From Archangium gephyra (GTDB taxonomy: Bacteria; Myxococcota; Myxococcia; Myxococcales; Myxococcaceae), in assembly GCF_001027285.1 (NCBI RefSeq), contig NZ_CP011509.1:3852501-3916500 (forward strand): a stretch of 64,000 nt of DNA, in the 5' to 3' direction. The translations under genes were made by a program, and so were the position numbers. Below are positions 55,910 to 64,000 of the stretch, one piece after another. The notes beneath the pieces are model-generated. The model did no database searches and had not been told where the DNA came from. It worked only from the letters and a program-made list of their open reading frames with translations. Position 1 is the stretch's first letter, and each line of letters begins with the position of its first letter.

Positions 55910-56497
55910 CTAGCCGCCCTTCTTCAGCTCCGTCAGCACCAGCTTGGCCACGGCCTTGAGCGTGTCGAACACGCCCACGCCGGTGGGCGCCACCGCCTGG
56001 TACTCGGGGATGTTGCGCTGGTTGAGCGACTTGTGCATCTCCTCGACCGTCACGGCGTTGGGCAGGTCCCGCTTGTTGTACTGCATCACGGACGGGATCT
56101 TGTTCAGGTCGTAGCCCTGCTCGGCCAGGTTGATGCGGAGGTTCTCCAACGACTCCATGTTGGCCTCCATGCGCTCGACCTGGCTGTCGGCCACGAACAC
56201 CACGCCGTCCACGCCCTTGAGGATGAGCTTGCGGCTGGCGTCGTAGAAGACCTGGCCCGGCACCGTGTACAGGTGGAAGCGCGTCTTGAAGCCGCGGATC
56301 TCACCGAGCGACAGCGGGAGGAAGTCGAAGAAGAGCGTGCGATCCGTCTCCGTGGAGAGCGAGATGAGCTTGCCCTTCGTCTCCGCGGCGGTCTTGTTGT
56401 AGATGTACTGAAGGTTCGTCGTCTTCCCGCACAACCCGGGACCGTAGTAGACGATCTTGCAGTTGATTTCGCGAGACGAGTAGTTGATGAAGGACAT
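55910..56497 (-). CDS. mglA: MglA, Ras-like GTPase of motility polarity
   Basis: A 195-residue small GTPase, the same length as M. xanthus MglA. The P-loop is GPGLCGKTTN; switch II reads YTVPGQVFY, with Thr in the position that is Asp in other Ras proteins, a mark of MglA. The base-recognition motif is NKRDLP. MglA-GTP marks the leading pole and drives both gliding and type IV pilus motility. It follows mglB by 11 nt, so it is in the mglBA operon. Its GTP cycle is set by MglB (GAP). Downstream TPR and coiled-coil genes in the same direction probably belong to the same motility system. Confidence 0.98.
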   Translation of the reverse strand: MSFINYSSREINCKIVYYGPGLCGKTTNLQYIYNKTAAETKGKLISLSTETDRTLFFDFLPLSLGEIRGFKTRFHLYTVPGQVFYDASRKLILKGVDGVVFVADSQVERMEANMESLENLRINLAEQGYDLNKIPSVMQYNKRDLPNAVTVEEMHKSLNQRNIPEYQAVAPTGVGVFDTLKAVAKLVLTELKKGG

Positions 56498-56508
56498 GGC
56501 TTCCCGGG

Positions 56509-56988
56509 TTACTCGCTGAAGAGGTTGTCGATATCGTCGTCGGAAATCTCGGCGAACGGAGAGCCGGCCCCGGGACCATCCGTCTTCTTCACGAGGCTCT
56601 CGAAGATCTTGGTCAGCTCGTCACTGGCCTTCTTGATGCGCAGGCGCACCAGGCCGAGGCTGGTCCGGTTGTCGAAGATGACGACCAGCACCACCCGGCT
56701 CCCGACGATGGTCATGTACAACGAGTCCTTGGCCCCTTCGTGGAATTGATGGGGAAACTCGTTTTCGCCAATCAGCTTCGCGAGACCGCCCATCGCCGCC
56801 ACGTTACCGGCCGTCAGCGAGGCCAGTGAGGTGGTGTCGATGTTCTGCGTCTGTCCCGCGGAAGAGATGAGCTGCCCGTTCTTGTCGACGAGGAACACCA
56901 CCTTCGCGTTCGCGTCCTTGGTCAGCCGGTCGCAAACCGCGTTGATCTTGGTGAACTCCTCTTCATACATCACCAGTTGCGTGCCCAT
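56509..56988 (-). CDS. mglB: MglB, roadblock-fold GTPase-activating protein for MglA
   Basis: A 159-residue roadblock/LC7-domain protein. MglB dimers act as the GAP of MglA and sit at the lagging pole. The domain spans about 8-125 (YEEEFTKINAVCDRL, VVFLVDKNGQLISSAGQ, SLYMTIVGSRVVLVVIFDNRTSLG), followed by a C-terminal acidic tail. The length equals the M. xanthus protein. ATG 56988 has a GGAG about eleven bases upstream. It is the first gene of the operon; a 332-nt region separates it from the divergent gene at 57321. Confidence 0.97.
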   Translation of the reverse strand: MGTQLVMYEEEFTKINAVCDRLTKDANAKVVFLVDKNGQLISSAGQTQNIDTTSLASLTAGNVAAMGGLAKLIGENEFPHQFHEGAKDSLYMTIVGSRVVLVVIFDNRTSLGLVRLRIKKASDELTKIFESLVKKTDGPGAGSPFAEISDDDIDNLFSE

Positions 56989-57320
56989 GGGCGTTTACGC
57001 TCCTAAGCGTCTCGCTCGACCTTGACTCCCGCGGCCCCCGAAGGTTTCCGGAATGAATTTCGGAGGTTAGGTGCGGCGCTCCCGACCGGGGGAGCTTTAG
57101 CAAAGCCCTTCCAACCCGGCAAGAAGCCACCTCTTTCCCTGGAACCATGTGCTCCCGGGGCTGGCGTGCAGGCACGTGCCCACAGAGGTTGCCTGCTCGG
57201 GGTTGGTGGGAGGGGGATGGGGCTCATGCAGGGGGCATCTTCCGAGGTAGGAAGGGGGGGTGGAAACCCGGTTGCGTCCAGTTTCGAGGGGACCTGTCGA
57301 GTCTTCACTATACTCCGGCC
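56989..57320. other. Intergenic region between mglB and the divergent gene
   Basis: A 332-nt gap without a supported gene; it must hold the mglBA promoter (minus) and that of the gene at 57321 (plus). On the minus strand TTGCCG and TAAAGC 17 bp apart are a weak candidate. A TATACT -10 box lies at 57309-57314 on the plus strand. A TTCCGGAAT-type palindrome occurs near 57047. No ncRNA could be recognised. Confidence 0.45.
57309..57314 (+). promoter_or_regulatory. TATACT -10 box, possible leaderless start
   Basis: A good -10 hexamer ends six bases before GTG 57321, so transcription would begin at or very near the start codon. No -35 match is obvious at 17 bp. The GTG has no ribosome site, in line with a leaderless message. 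Confidence 0.35.
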
Positions 57321-58826
57321 GTGCGGTTCCGCTCCCGTCCCTTTTTCGTCGTTCTCCTACTTGCGCTCACCCTGGGGGTGCCGATCAGCGCGTGGGCCGG
57401 GGGTGTGTCCGCGGAGCGGGCCTCGGTGCGGTTGCGCTACGGGCTGGCCTTCCGGGAGGGGGCCCAGGAGGCGGGGCCGGCGGTGACGTACTCGGGCATG
57501 ACGCCCAATGACGTGGCGCTGGGGCTCTCCGCGTTCGGCGAGGGCTGGCTGGGAGGCTGGGCCAGCGTGCAGCGCGAGGGCTTCAGCCTCTCGCTGGGCT
57601 CGGACTCCGTGACGGGGGGCGCGCTGGTGAGGGCCTCGGTGGGGCCGGCGGCGCGCGTCTTCCTGGGGCCGGTGCGCGCCGAGCTGAGCGCCGGTTACGG
57701 CTTCGCGCAACTGCCGGTCTTCTCCTCCAGTACGGGACAGGTGCAACTCGTCCCCACGGCGCGCCATGCCGCGCTGGTGGGGGCCCGGGTGGTGGTGCCG
57801 CTGCCCTGGCGCCTGCGCGCGGAGGTGCGCGGGGAGCTGCCCGTGGCCCTCGGCTCCACGTCGAATGGCTTCGCGGCCAGCGGGGCGCTGCTCGTCCCGG
57901 TGCTGCGGCGGGGGGAGTGGGGTGGGGCGCTGGTGCTGGAGTACCAGTACGTGCGCGACGCGCTGACGACGGCGGACGGGGTGGTGTCACGGCAGTCCCT
58001 CAGCCGCGCGGGCGTGGCATTCGAGCTCTCCCTGGGTGGTGCGGAGGCCGAGGCGCGGCCGGAGACGGGCGAGCTCGTCCTGACGGTGGTGGACGCGGAC
58101 ACCGGCCTGCCGCTGCCCGAGGCCCGGGTGGTGCTGACGGCGGGGGGCGTGGAGCAGGCGCCCCGGGTGGCCGGCGTGGACGGGCGGTTGACGGACGTGC
58201 CGCTGCCGCCGGGAGAGGTGCTCGCGCGGGTGAGCGCCGGGGGCTACCTGCCCGCGGAGGAGCGCGTCACCGTGACGGCTGGCGAGCGCGTGGAGCGGGT
58301 GGTGCGGGCGCGTCCGGAGCCGCGCGTGGGCACCCTGCGGGTGAAGGTGGTGGATGCGCGCAGCGGAAAACCCCTGCCGGGCGCGGCCGTGTCCGTGGGC
58401 ACCACCGAGCTGCGCACCGACGCGACGGGTCAGGTTCGCGTGGAGGGGCTCGGGCCAGGGCCCTTGGAGGTGAAAGTATCCGCCGAGGGCTTCCGGACGG
58501 CGCAGGAGGCGGTGGCCATCGCGGCGGGGACGGAGACGGAGCTGCCCGTCTCGTTGGTGTTCGGGCGGCAGGGAGCGCTCGCCACCTTGTCTGGCCAGGT
58601 TCGCAGCGTGCGGAAGGGCAAGCCCCTGCAAGCCCTGCTGGTCATCCCCGAGGCGAAGATCCGCCGCCGTACGGACGCCCGGGGGACTTTCCAGGTCCAG
58701 CTCAAGCAGGGTAGGTATCGACTCGTCTTCTCCGCTCCCGGGCATCTGCCCCAGACCAAGGTCGTCACCGTCCGCGACGGCGAACAAGCCATCTTCAACG
58801 TCGATCTCTTCCCCAAATCCCGGTGA
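57321..58826 (+). CDS. Secreted protein with carboxypeptidase-regulatory-like repeats and a beta-barrel-like N-part
   Basis: A 501-residue protein with a signal peptide (FFVVLLLALTLGVPISAWA). The first half (about 30-250) is strand-rich and may be an outer-membrane barrel. Three carboxypeptidase-regulatory-like (Ig/transthyretin) repeats follow: 252-340 (TVVDADTGLPLPEARVV), 341-420 (KVVDARSGKPLPGAAVSV) and 421-500 (GQVRSVRKGKPLQALLVI). GTG 57321 fits the signal peptide. Its stop overlaps the FecR-domain gene start by 4 nt (GTGA), so the two are coupled. It is divergent from mglB. The function is unknown; a surface adhesion or binding role is inferred from the repeats. Confidence 0.75.
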   Translation: MRFRSRPFFVVLLLALTLGVPISAWAGGVSAERASVRLRYGLAFREGAQEAGPAVTYSGMTPNDVALGLSAFGEGWLGGWASVQREGFSLSLGSDSVTGGALVRASVGPAARVFLGPVRAELSAGYGFAQLPVFSSSTGQVQLVPTARHAALVGARVVVPLPWRLRAEVRGELPVALGSTSNGFAASGALLVPVLRRGEWGGALVLEYQYVRDALTTADGVVSRQSLSRAGVAFELSLGGAEAEARPETGELVLTVVDADTGLPLPEARVVLTAGGVEQAPRVAGVDGRLTDVPLPPGEVLARVSAGGYLPAEERVTVTAGERVERVVRARPEPRVGTLRVKVVDARSGKPLPGAAVSVGTTELRTDATGQVRVEGLGPGPLEVKVSAEGFRTAQEAVAIAAGTETELPVSLVFGRQGALATLSGQVRSVRKGKPLQALLVIPEAKIRRRTDARGTFQVQLKQGRYRLVFSAPGHLPQTKVVTVRDGEQAIFNVDLFPKSR

Positions 58827-60796
58827 GCTCCCTCCGTCCTCGTCTCGTGTCCGCTCTGTGTCTGCTGCTGGCCACCGCCTGCGGAGACGAGGAGCCCGTG
58901 CCCACGCCCGCGCCGCCGCCTCCCGCCGCCGTGGCGCAGAAGAAGCCGGTGGCGGTGCCGGAGACGAAGGCCGTGGAGCTGGCGCGGCTGGTGAGCGTGA
59001 CGGGCGAGGCGCGGCTGGAGCGGGGCGGCAAGCAGTCGCCGGCGGTGCAGGGCCCGTTGTCGCGCGGTGACGCGGTGGAGACGGGCGCGGACGGAGGCGT
59101 CACGGTGCGCTTCGCCGACGGGCGCACGGTGGAGGTGGGGCCGGACGCGCGCTTCGTGCTGGAGGAGGACTCGAGCGGCGTGGTGATGGCGGTGTCGCGC
59201 GGCTTCGTGCTGTCGCGGGTGCCGGCGGACCGGTCACGGGGGGCCGCGGGCCCCCAGGTGCAGCTCACCCTGCTCACCCCGTTCGGCCTCACCCGCGTGG
59301 GCGCGGACGGCAGCGCGGTGAAGCTGGACGTGGGCCCGGACGAGGGCCGCGTGGAAGTGCTGCTGGGCACCGTGGAGGTGGTGGCGAAGAACGGGCAGAC
59401 GCTGAAGGCCGAGCAGGGCCAGGTGGCGTCGGTGAAGGCCGAGGGGGTGACGGCGCGCGTGCTGGAGTTGGCGCCCGTCGAGGTGACGGTGCACGCCGGG
59501 AAGGGCCGCGCCGAGTGGCGTCAGAAGGGCACGGCCCGGTGGCGTGGGGTGGACCGGGATGGCGAGGCGCTCAAGGCGGGTGACAGCGTGCGCGTGCGCC
59601 AGGGCACGGCGCTGCTGAAGCTGGAGGGCTCGGAGTCCACGCTCTCGCTGGCCGCGGGCGGTGAGCTGGTGGTGGAGGACGTGTCCCGGGCGGGCTCGAC
59701 GGACGAGGCGCGGTTGGATCTGCGCAAGGGCGAGCTGGGGCTGACGCTGGCCCCGGGGCGCGCCAGCCGGGTGGTCCTGCCGGGGCTGTTGCTGGAGAGC
59801 AGTGGAGAGGCCCAGCTCGACGTGCGGCGCACCGGGGATGGCTTCACGGTGGACTCGCGCGCGGGTGACGTGACGCTGGTGCGCGGTGGGGCTCGCGAGC
59901 CGCTGCACGCGGGCGAGCGTGCCACCGTGGCGGGCGAGGCCACCGCGAAGGTCGAGGCCCTGGAGCGGGCTGCGCTCGCACTGCCCTCCGCCGAGGGACA
60001 GCAGGTGTTCCAGCGGCGCCTGCCGGAGGTGGCCCTCACGTGGGAGGAGGCGGGCGAGGTGCGGGTGGAGGTGGCCTCGGATGCGGACTTCAAGAAGCCG
60101 GTGCTGGCGGGCGCGGCCCGCAACGGCTTCGTCAACGTGACACCTCCGGCGCGGGGCTCGCTGTTCTGGCGGGTGCGGCGGCCGGACGGCTCGGAGGTGG
60201 CGCGGGGGAGTGCGTCCTTCGGGCCGGAGCGCTCCACGAAGGGCGAGTTGGATCGGCTGCGCAACCGGGTGCCCGAGGGGCCGGAGAAGACGACCATCTT
60301 CTTCCAGGACAAGCCTCCGGCCGTCACCTTCACCTGTGAGGCGGTGCAGGGCGCGGCGTCCTACAAGGTGGCGGTGTACCGGAGCGGCGAGCTGCGTCAG
60401 CCCGTGGCGGAGCGGTCCGCCTCCGCGCCGCAGGTGCCGCTCGAGGCCGGTATCCTGAACGAGGGCAGCTTCCTCTGGTCCGTCACCCCGGTGGCCCCGA
60501 GTGGCCAGCCGTTGCGTGGCGGGCGGATGAACAAGCTGGAGCTCGTCTTCGACAACTCGGTGCCCACGCTCGTCATCAGCTCACCCCGCGAGGGGCTGCG
60601 CGCGGGCTCCCGCGTGCGCGTGGCCGGAGTGGCCCCGGTGGACTCGAAGCTCTTCGTGAACGGGCGGCCGCTGACGCTCGACTCGAAGCACCGGTTCAAC
60701 ACCTGGGTGGTGCCCGAGGGGCGGCCACCCGTCGTTGTATTCAAGCTGTCACGCCCCGGTGCACCGGATGTGTATACGGTGCGCACCCTGAAGTGA
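58823..60796 (+). CDS. FecR-domain lipoprotein
   Basis: A 657-residue lipoprotein (LLATAC lipobox). Residues 50-150 contain a FecR-type domain (ARLVSVTGEARLERGG, DAVETGADGGVTVRFADGRTVEVGPD), and a second, weaker copy is seen at about 225-290 (GDSVRVRQGTALLKLEG). Ig-like strands make up the rest, and the end has SPREGLRAGSRVRVAGVAPV. FecR proteins of this secreted type have no sigma-factor partner here, so the name is structural only. It starts with GTG within the stop of the carboxypeptidase-regulatory-like gene and ends 7 nt before the kinase, so the three genes form one operon. Confidence 0.82.
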   Translation: MSSLRPRLVSALCLLLATACGDEEPVPTPAPPPPAAVAQKKPVAVPETKAVELARLVSVTGEARLERGGKQSPAVQGPLSRGDAVETGADGGVTVRFADGRTVEVGPDARFVLEEDSSGVVMAVSRGFVLSRVPADRSRGAAGPQVQLTLLTPFGLTRVGADGSAVKLDVGPDEGRVEVLLGTVEVVAKNGQTLKAEQGQVASVKAEGVTARVLELAPVEVTVHAGKGRAEWRQKGTARWRGVDRDGEALKAGDSVRVRQGTALLKLEGSESTLSLAAGGELVVEDVSRAGSTDEARLDLRKGELGLTLAPGRASRVVLPGLLLESSGEAQLDVRRTGDGFTVDSRAGDVTLVRGGAREPLHAGERATVAGEATAKVEALERAALALPSAEGQQVFQRRLPEVALTWEEAGEVRVEVASDADFKKPVLAGAARNGFVNVTPPARGSLFWRVRRPDGSEVARGSASFGPERSTKGELDRLRNRVPEGPEKTTIFFQDKPPAVTFTCEAVQGAASYKVAVYRSGELRQPVAERSASAPQVPLEAGILNEGSFLWSVTPVAPSGQPLRGGRMNKLELVFDNSVPTLVISSPREGLRAGSRVRVAGVAPVDSKLFVNGRPLTLDSKHRFNTWVVPEGRPPVVVFKLSRPGAPDVYTVRTLK

Positions 60797-60803
60797 GGTC
60801 CGC

Positions 60804-62609
60804 ATGACGACGCCCGACGCTGGAAAGGTAGCTGGAGGCAGCCCCGACGCTCAGCTCCGGGCCTATGGCCAGTACGTGCTGGTGCGCAAGCTGGCCGAGG
60901 GCGGCATGGCGGAGATCTTCCTCGCCAAGCGGGTCGGCGCGGACGGCTTCGAGCGCAACGTCGTCATCAAGCGGATGCTCGCCCATCTCTCGGGCATGCC
61001 CGAGTTCGTGGAGATGTTCCGCGACGAGGCCCGGCTGGCGGCGAAGCTGTCGCATCCGAACATCGTGCAGATCCAGGACCTGGGCTTCACGGACGGCTGC
61101 TACTACATCTGCATGGAGTACCTGCCGGGGGAGGACTTCTCCACCACGGTGCGCACGGCGAGCTTCCGGGGCGAGTACGTGCCGGTGCCGCTGGTGATGC
61201 GCGTGCTCGCGGACGCGGCGCGGGGCCTGCACTACGCCCACGAGTTCGCCGACGAGACGGGCCGGCGGCTGAACATCGTCCACCGCGACATCTCGCCCTC
61301 GAACCTGTACGTGACGTACGAGGGCCAGGTGAAGGTGCTGGACTTCGGCATCTCCAAGTACGAGTCGCGTCAGGCCCAGACGCGCACCGGCGTGGTGAAG
61401 GGCAAGTACATCTACATGGCGCCGGAGCAGGCGCGGGGCGCCCAGGTGGACCGGCGCGCGGACGTCTTCGCCCTGGGCGTGAGCCTCTACGAGGCGCTCA
61501 CCCATGTGCGGCCCTTCGCCCGGGACAACGACCTGGCGGTGCTCAGCGCGCTGTTGGATGGCGACTTCCAGCCGCCCCGCGAGCTGCGGCCGGACCTGTC
61601 CCCGGAGCTGGAGATGGTGGTGCTCCGGGCGATGGCCTACGACCCCGAGGAGCGCTACCCCACCGCCGCGGAGTTCGCGGACGACCTGGAGCACCTCCTG
61701 TCGAAGGAGCCCCAGCGGACGACGGGCTCCGAGCTGGCCGCGTACCTGCGCGGCAGCTTCGGCGAGGAGCGCTACGGGGAGAAGACGCGCATCCCGACCC
61801 TCACGACGCTGAAGGAGTCCGGGCTCTCCATACCGGAGACGGTCGCCGGGTCCTCGATGCGGCTGTCGGGCACCATGCCGAGCGTCTCTTCCGAGACGCG
61901 GACGGGCGTCGTTCCTCCCCCGCCCGGCACGAACGGGGCGATGGCGGGCTCCTCGCGCTGGCGTGGCGTCGTCGCGGGCGTCGTGGCGGGCTGCCTGCTG
62001 CTGGCGGGTGGGGCGTTCGTGGTGGGGCGTCGGTTCGGGACGGCTCCCGCGGAGCCGGTGGCTCAGCTGCCTCAGCCCGTGGTCCAGGCCGCTCCGCCCC
62101 CGACGCCCGTGTCTCCGCCGGCCCCCACGCAGCCCGCTCCGGCGTCACCGGAAGCCGCGCTCCCGGGGAGTGTCGTGGCCGCCGTCGCCGAGGCCGCGCC
62201 TTCCGCCCAGGTTCCGCCCGCCCAGACGGCGCTGGCCGCCGCGCCGGAGTCCACCGAGGCTCCTCCCGCCGAGCAGGCCGAGCCACCCGCGGCGAAGGCG
62301 CCGTCGCGGACGCAGAAGCGCGTGACGCTGGAGGCCGCGGACATCCAGAAGGTGGTGTCGCGCAACCGGGCGCGCATCATGTCGTGCTTCGAGCAGTTCA
62401 AGCGCGACCTGCCCTCGGACGAGGGCAACGTGCAGGTGCGCTTCACCATCTTCTCCTCGGGCAAGGCGGACGCGGCCACGCAGGGGCCGCTGGCGACGCG
62501 GCCCGTGGGCAAGTGCCTGGAGAAGCAGGTGGAGCGCCTGCGCTTCCCCGCGCACCGGGACAAGGAAGTGACGGTGGTGCTGCCCTTCGGCTACCGCGTG
62601 ACGCGGTAG
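60804..62609 (+). CDS. Transmembrane Ser/Thr protein kinase with AgmX/PglI-type periplasmic tail
   Basis: A 601-residue Hanks-type kinase. The Gly-rich loop is LAEGGMAEIFLAK. The catalytic loop HRD is at 160-162 (HRDISPSNL), the DFG at 180, and the activation segment ends in YMAPEQARG. A linker is followed by one TM helix at about 388-410 (VVAGVVAGCLLLAGGAFVVG). A Pro/Ala-rich periplasmic spacer leads to a C-terminal domain (about 510-601: VVSRNRARIMSCFEQFKRDL, VRFTIFSSGKADAA). That domain has the same pattern as the AgmX/PglI tail seen at 44613. The start is ATG 60804 after a GAGG. It is coupled with the FecR-domain gene. It could relay an envelope signal to a cytoplasmic target, or the reverse. 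Confidence 0.92.
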   Translation: MTTPDAGKVAGGSPDAQLRAYGQYVLVRKLAEGGMAEIFLAKRVGADGFERNVVIKRMLAHLSGMPEFVEMFRDEARLAAKLSHPNIVQIQDLGFTDGCYYICMEYLPGEDFSTTVRTASFRGEYVPVPLVMRVLADAARGLHYAHEFADETGRRLNIVHRDISPSNLYVTYEGQVKVLDFGISKYESRQAQTRTGVVKGKYIYMAPEQARGAQVDRRADVFALGVSLYEALTHVRPFARDNDLAVLSALLDGDFQPPRELRPDLSPELEMVVLRAMAYDPEERYPTAAEFADDLEHLLSKEPQRTTGSELAAYLRGSFGEERYGEKTRIPTLTTLKESGLSIPETVAGSSMRLSGTMPSVSSETRTGVVPPPPGTNGAMAGSSRWRGVVAGVVAGCLLLAGGAFVVGRRFGTAPAEPVAQLPQPVVQAAPPPTPVSPPAPTQPAPASPEAALPGSVVAAVAEAAPSAQVPPAQTALAAAPESTEAPPAEQAEPPAAKAPSRTQKRVTLEAADIQKVVSRNRARIMSCFEQFKRDLPSDEGNVQVRFTIFSSGKADAATQGPLATRPVGKCLEKQVERLRFPAHRDKEVTVVLPFGYRVTR

Positions 62610-62619
62610 CCGGGGCGGC

Positions 62620-63213
62620 TCACAGCTCGCGCCGGGCGCTGAGCGCCTTGGCCAGCGTGGCCTGGTCGGCGTACTCGAGGTCTCCGCCCATGGGCAGGCC
62701 CTGGGCGATGCGGCTCACCCGGATGCCCATCGGCTTGAGCAGCCGCGTGAGGTAGAGCGCGGTGGCCTCGCCCTCCACGTCCGGGTTGGTGGCGAGGATG
62801 ATCTCCTCGACATGGCCATCCCCCAGGCGCGTGAGCAGCTCCTTGATGCGCAGCTGCTCGGGGCCCACGCCATCCAGCGGCGAGAGCACGCCGTGCAGCA
62901 CGTGGTAGCGCCCCTTGAACTCGCGGGTGCGCTCCAGGGCCATCAGGTCCGCGAACGTCTCCACCACGCACAGCGTGCGCTCGTCGCGCCGGTTGTCCCG
63001 GCAGAAGCCGCACAGCTCCGAGTCGGTGAGGGAGAAGCAGCGGGCACACAGGTGCACCTTCTCCTTCACCTCGCGGATGGCCTGGGACAGCTCCTGGGCG
63101 TACTCGCCGGGAGCGCGGAGGATGTGGAACGCCAGCCGCTGCGCGGTCTTCTCCCCGATGCCAGGGAGCTTCGCGAGCTGGGCAACCAGCCGGTTGAGCG
63201 GGTCAGGAGTCAT
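62620..63213 (-). CDS. recR: RecR, recombination mediator
   Basis: A 197-residue RecR of normal length. An N-terminal helix-hairpin-helix (LPGIGEKTAQRLAFHIL) and a Cys4 zinc finger (CARCFSLTDSELCGFC) are followed by a TOPRIM domain (CVVETFADLMALER ... ILATNPDVEGEATALYL) and a C-terminal Walker-like region. With RecF and RecO it loads RecA onto gapped DNA. It follows ybaB/ebfC by 6 nt, the usual dnaX-ybaB-recR order. It is convergent with the kinase gene (10-nt gap). Confidence 0.97.
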   Translation of the reverse strand: MTPDPLNRLVAQLAKLPGIGEKTAQRLAFHILRAPGEYAQELSQAIREVKEKVHLCARCFSLTDSELCGFCRDNRRDERTLCVVETFADLMALERTREFKGRYHVLHGVLSPLDGVGPEQLRIKELLTRLGDGHVEEIILATNPDVEGEATALYLTRLLKPMGIRVSRIAQGLPMGGDLEYADQATLAKALSARREL

Positions 63214-63219
63214 TCGGTA

Positions 63220-63537
63220 TCAAGTAATGCCGGGGATCTTCACGCCGCCCGAGATCTTGCCGAGCTCGCGCTGCATCTTCTCACGGCTGCTCGCCAGGGC
63301 GGCGTTGACGCCGGCGGTGACCAGGTCCTCGAGCATGCCCAGGTCGTTGGGGTCCACGAGGGACTTGTCGATCTTGATGCTCTTGATCTCCTGCACGCAG
63401 TTGGCGACCACGGTGACGCGGCCGTCGCCGGCCTGGGCCTCGACGGTCTCCTCGGCCAGCTCCTTCTTGCGCTGTTCGATCTTCTCCGTGAGCTTGTTGG
63501 CCTGACGGATGAAGTAGTTCAGGTCGATGCCGGGCAT
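63220..63537 (-). CDS. YbaB/EbfC nucleoid-associated protein
   Basis: A 105-residue YbaB/EbfC DNA-binding protein. It has the expected helix-strand layout (YFIRQANKLTEKIEQRKKEL, then VTVVANCVQEIKSIKIDKSL) and length. Members bind DNA as dimers. The gene lies between dnaX and recR. ATG 63537 follows a GAGGAAG about five bases upstream on the minus strand. No unusual feature is seen. Confidence 0.95.
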   Translation of the reverse strand: MPGIDLNYFIRQANKLTEKIEQRKKELAEETVEAQAGDGRVTVVANCVQEIKSIKIDKSLVDPNDLGMLEDLVTAGVNAALASSREKMQRELGKISGGVKIPGIT

Positions 63538-63625
63538 GAGCTTCCTCGTGGGGCGTGCGAGCGGGCATCGGAAGACCGCTCGGTGTGGTGCGAAGCGCGC
63601 ACCCTAGCGTCGGGCGAGCCGGTTG

Positions 63626-64000
63626 TCAGGGGCTCTCGTCGGGGAGGTCGTTCGTCGGGGCGGCCACCGGGCGCGCGGGCTGGTCGTACACCTGGATGTG
63701 TTCGATTTCGCCCCCGAGGAACTTCAGGGTGGCGCGGATGGCGGGGTGGGTGCGCACACGGCCCTCGGTGCTCTTCTCGTAGGCGGCGCGCTCCTGGGCG
63801 TCCTCCTGGGCGATGCTGATGAGGCCCGCGCCAGGACCCTGGACATCGTTCTCGGAGGCGTCCTGCACCACGAGCTTCGTGGGACGGCCGAAGTGCTCGG
63901 AGAGGGCCTTCTCGACGATGGTGCGCCCGGCCCCTCCGGCCACGGTCGTCTTGTGGAAGCCGTCCTTGGGTGTGTAGGCGATCGCCACCTCGCCCTCGCG
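63626..64000 (-). CDS. dnaX: DnaX (DNA polymerase III tau/gamma), C-terminal part only
   Basis: Only the last 124 codons are in the window; the frame runs off the right edge and the true start lies beyond 64000. The segment (REGEVAIAYTPKDGFHKTTVAGGAG, broken here by the edge, and GRPTKLVVQDASEND) fits the C-terminal part of the clamp-loader subunit. The call rests mainly on its place before ybaB-recR. The apparent ATG/GTG near 63988 is internal and not a start. Confidence 0.75.
   Translation of the reverse strand, partial: REGEVAIAYTPKDGFHKTTVAGGAGRTIVEKALSEHFGRPTKLVVQDASENDVQGPGAGLISIAQEDAQERAAYEKSTEGRVRTHPAIRATLKFLGGEIEHIQVYDQPARPVAAPTNDLPDESP

Noticed and set aside
57070..57110. A sigma-54-like pattern (TTGGAAGGGCTTTGCT, minus strand) before mglB
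   Set aside because: The GG to GC spacing is one base short of the -24/-12 rule and the -24 element is poor.

Overview
The window reads as chromosomal DNA of a high-GC myxobacterium, most likely of the Cystobacter/Archangium/Myxococcus group. It carries mglB-mglA, the polarity switch of gliding motility, beside a run of genes resembling the Glt/Nfs envelope machinery. It also carries a Ser/Thr kinase with an AgmX/PglI-type tail, many lipoproteins and a very large NRPS. Third codon positions are almost all G or C, so long antisense open frames occur throughout and were rejected.

Layout. 1-14145 (minus): one uninterrupted NRPS frame with domains A-T-C-A-T-C-A-T-C-A-T-C-A, leaving the window at base 1. 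Its fourth module reads as Asn-activating. Just upstream in the same direction lie a secreted beta-barrel-type protein (14185-16236) and a small membrane protein. 17061-18293 (plus): an unrecognised 57-residue peptide gene followed in the same frame by a Rieske oxygenase. 18414-21487: a lipoprotein with five c-type heme motifs and a partner lipoprotein. 21515-28617: a divergent TldD/TldE-like pair, a MATE exporter, a JmjC/cupin-like protein and an MBL-fold hydrolase.

28813-34385: a probable type VI secretion cargo locus. A plus-strand trio (HExxH metallopeptidase, unknown protein, small exported protein) converges on minus-strand genes for a ketosynthase-like protein lacking its catalytic Cys, a DUF4150 PAAR-like protein and a DUF2169 protein. 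34810-34882: tRNA-Asn, with its own promoter and a terminator. 34955-41269 (plus): an RsmB-like rRNA methyltransferase, then a tightly overlapping set for murein recycling (ldcA, a serine hydrolase, mpl), a thioredoxin-like lipoprotein and an inositol monophosphatase. 41322-41498: inverted and tandem repeats.

41496-56988 (minus): envelope and motility genes. Downstream lie a Wza-type export lipoprotein, a frameshifted outer-membrane protein, a small secreted protein and a cNMP-binding protein. In the middle are an FHA/TonB-like-tail protein, a short periplasmic protein, a TPR lipoprotein and a 1091-residue TPR protein. Upstream are another TPR/coiled-coil protein, a coiled-coil secreted protein, mglA and mglB. 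Two lower-GC lipoprotein genes sit inside this array. 57321-62609 (plus): a carboxypeptidase-regulatory-like repeat protein, a FecR-domain lipoprotein and the kinase. 62620-64000 (minus): dnaX (3' part), ybaB/ebfC and recR in their classical order.
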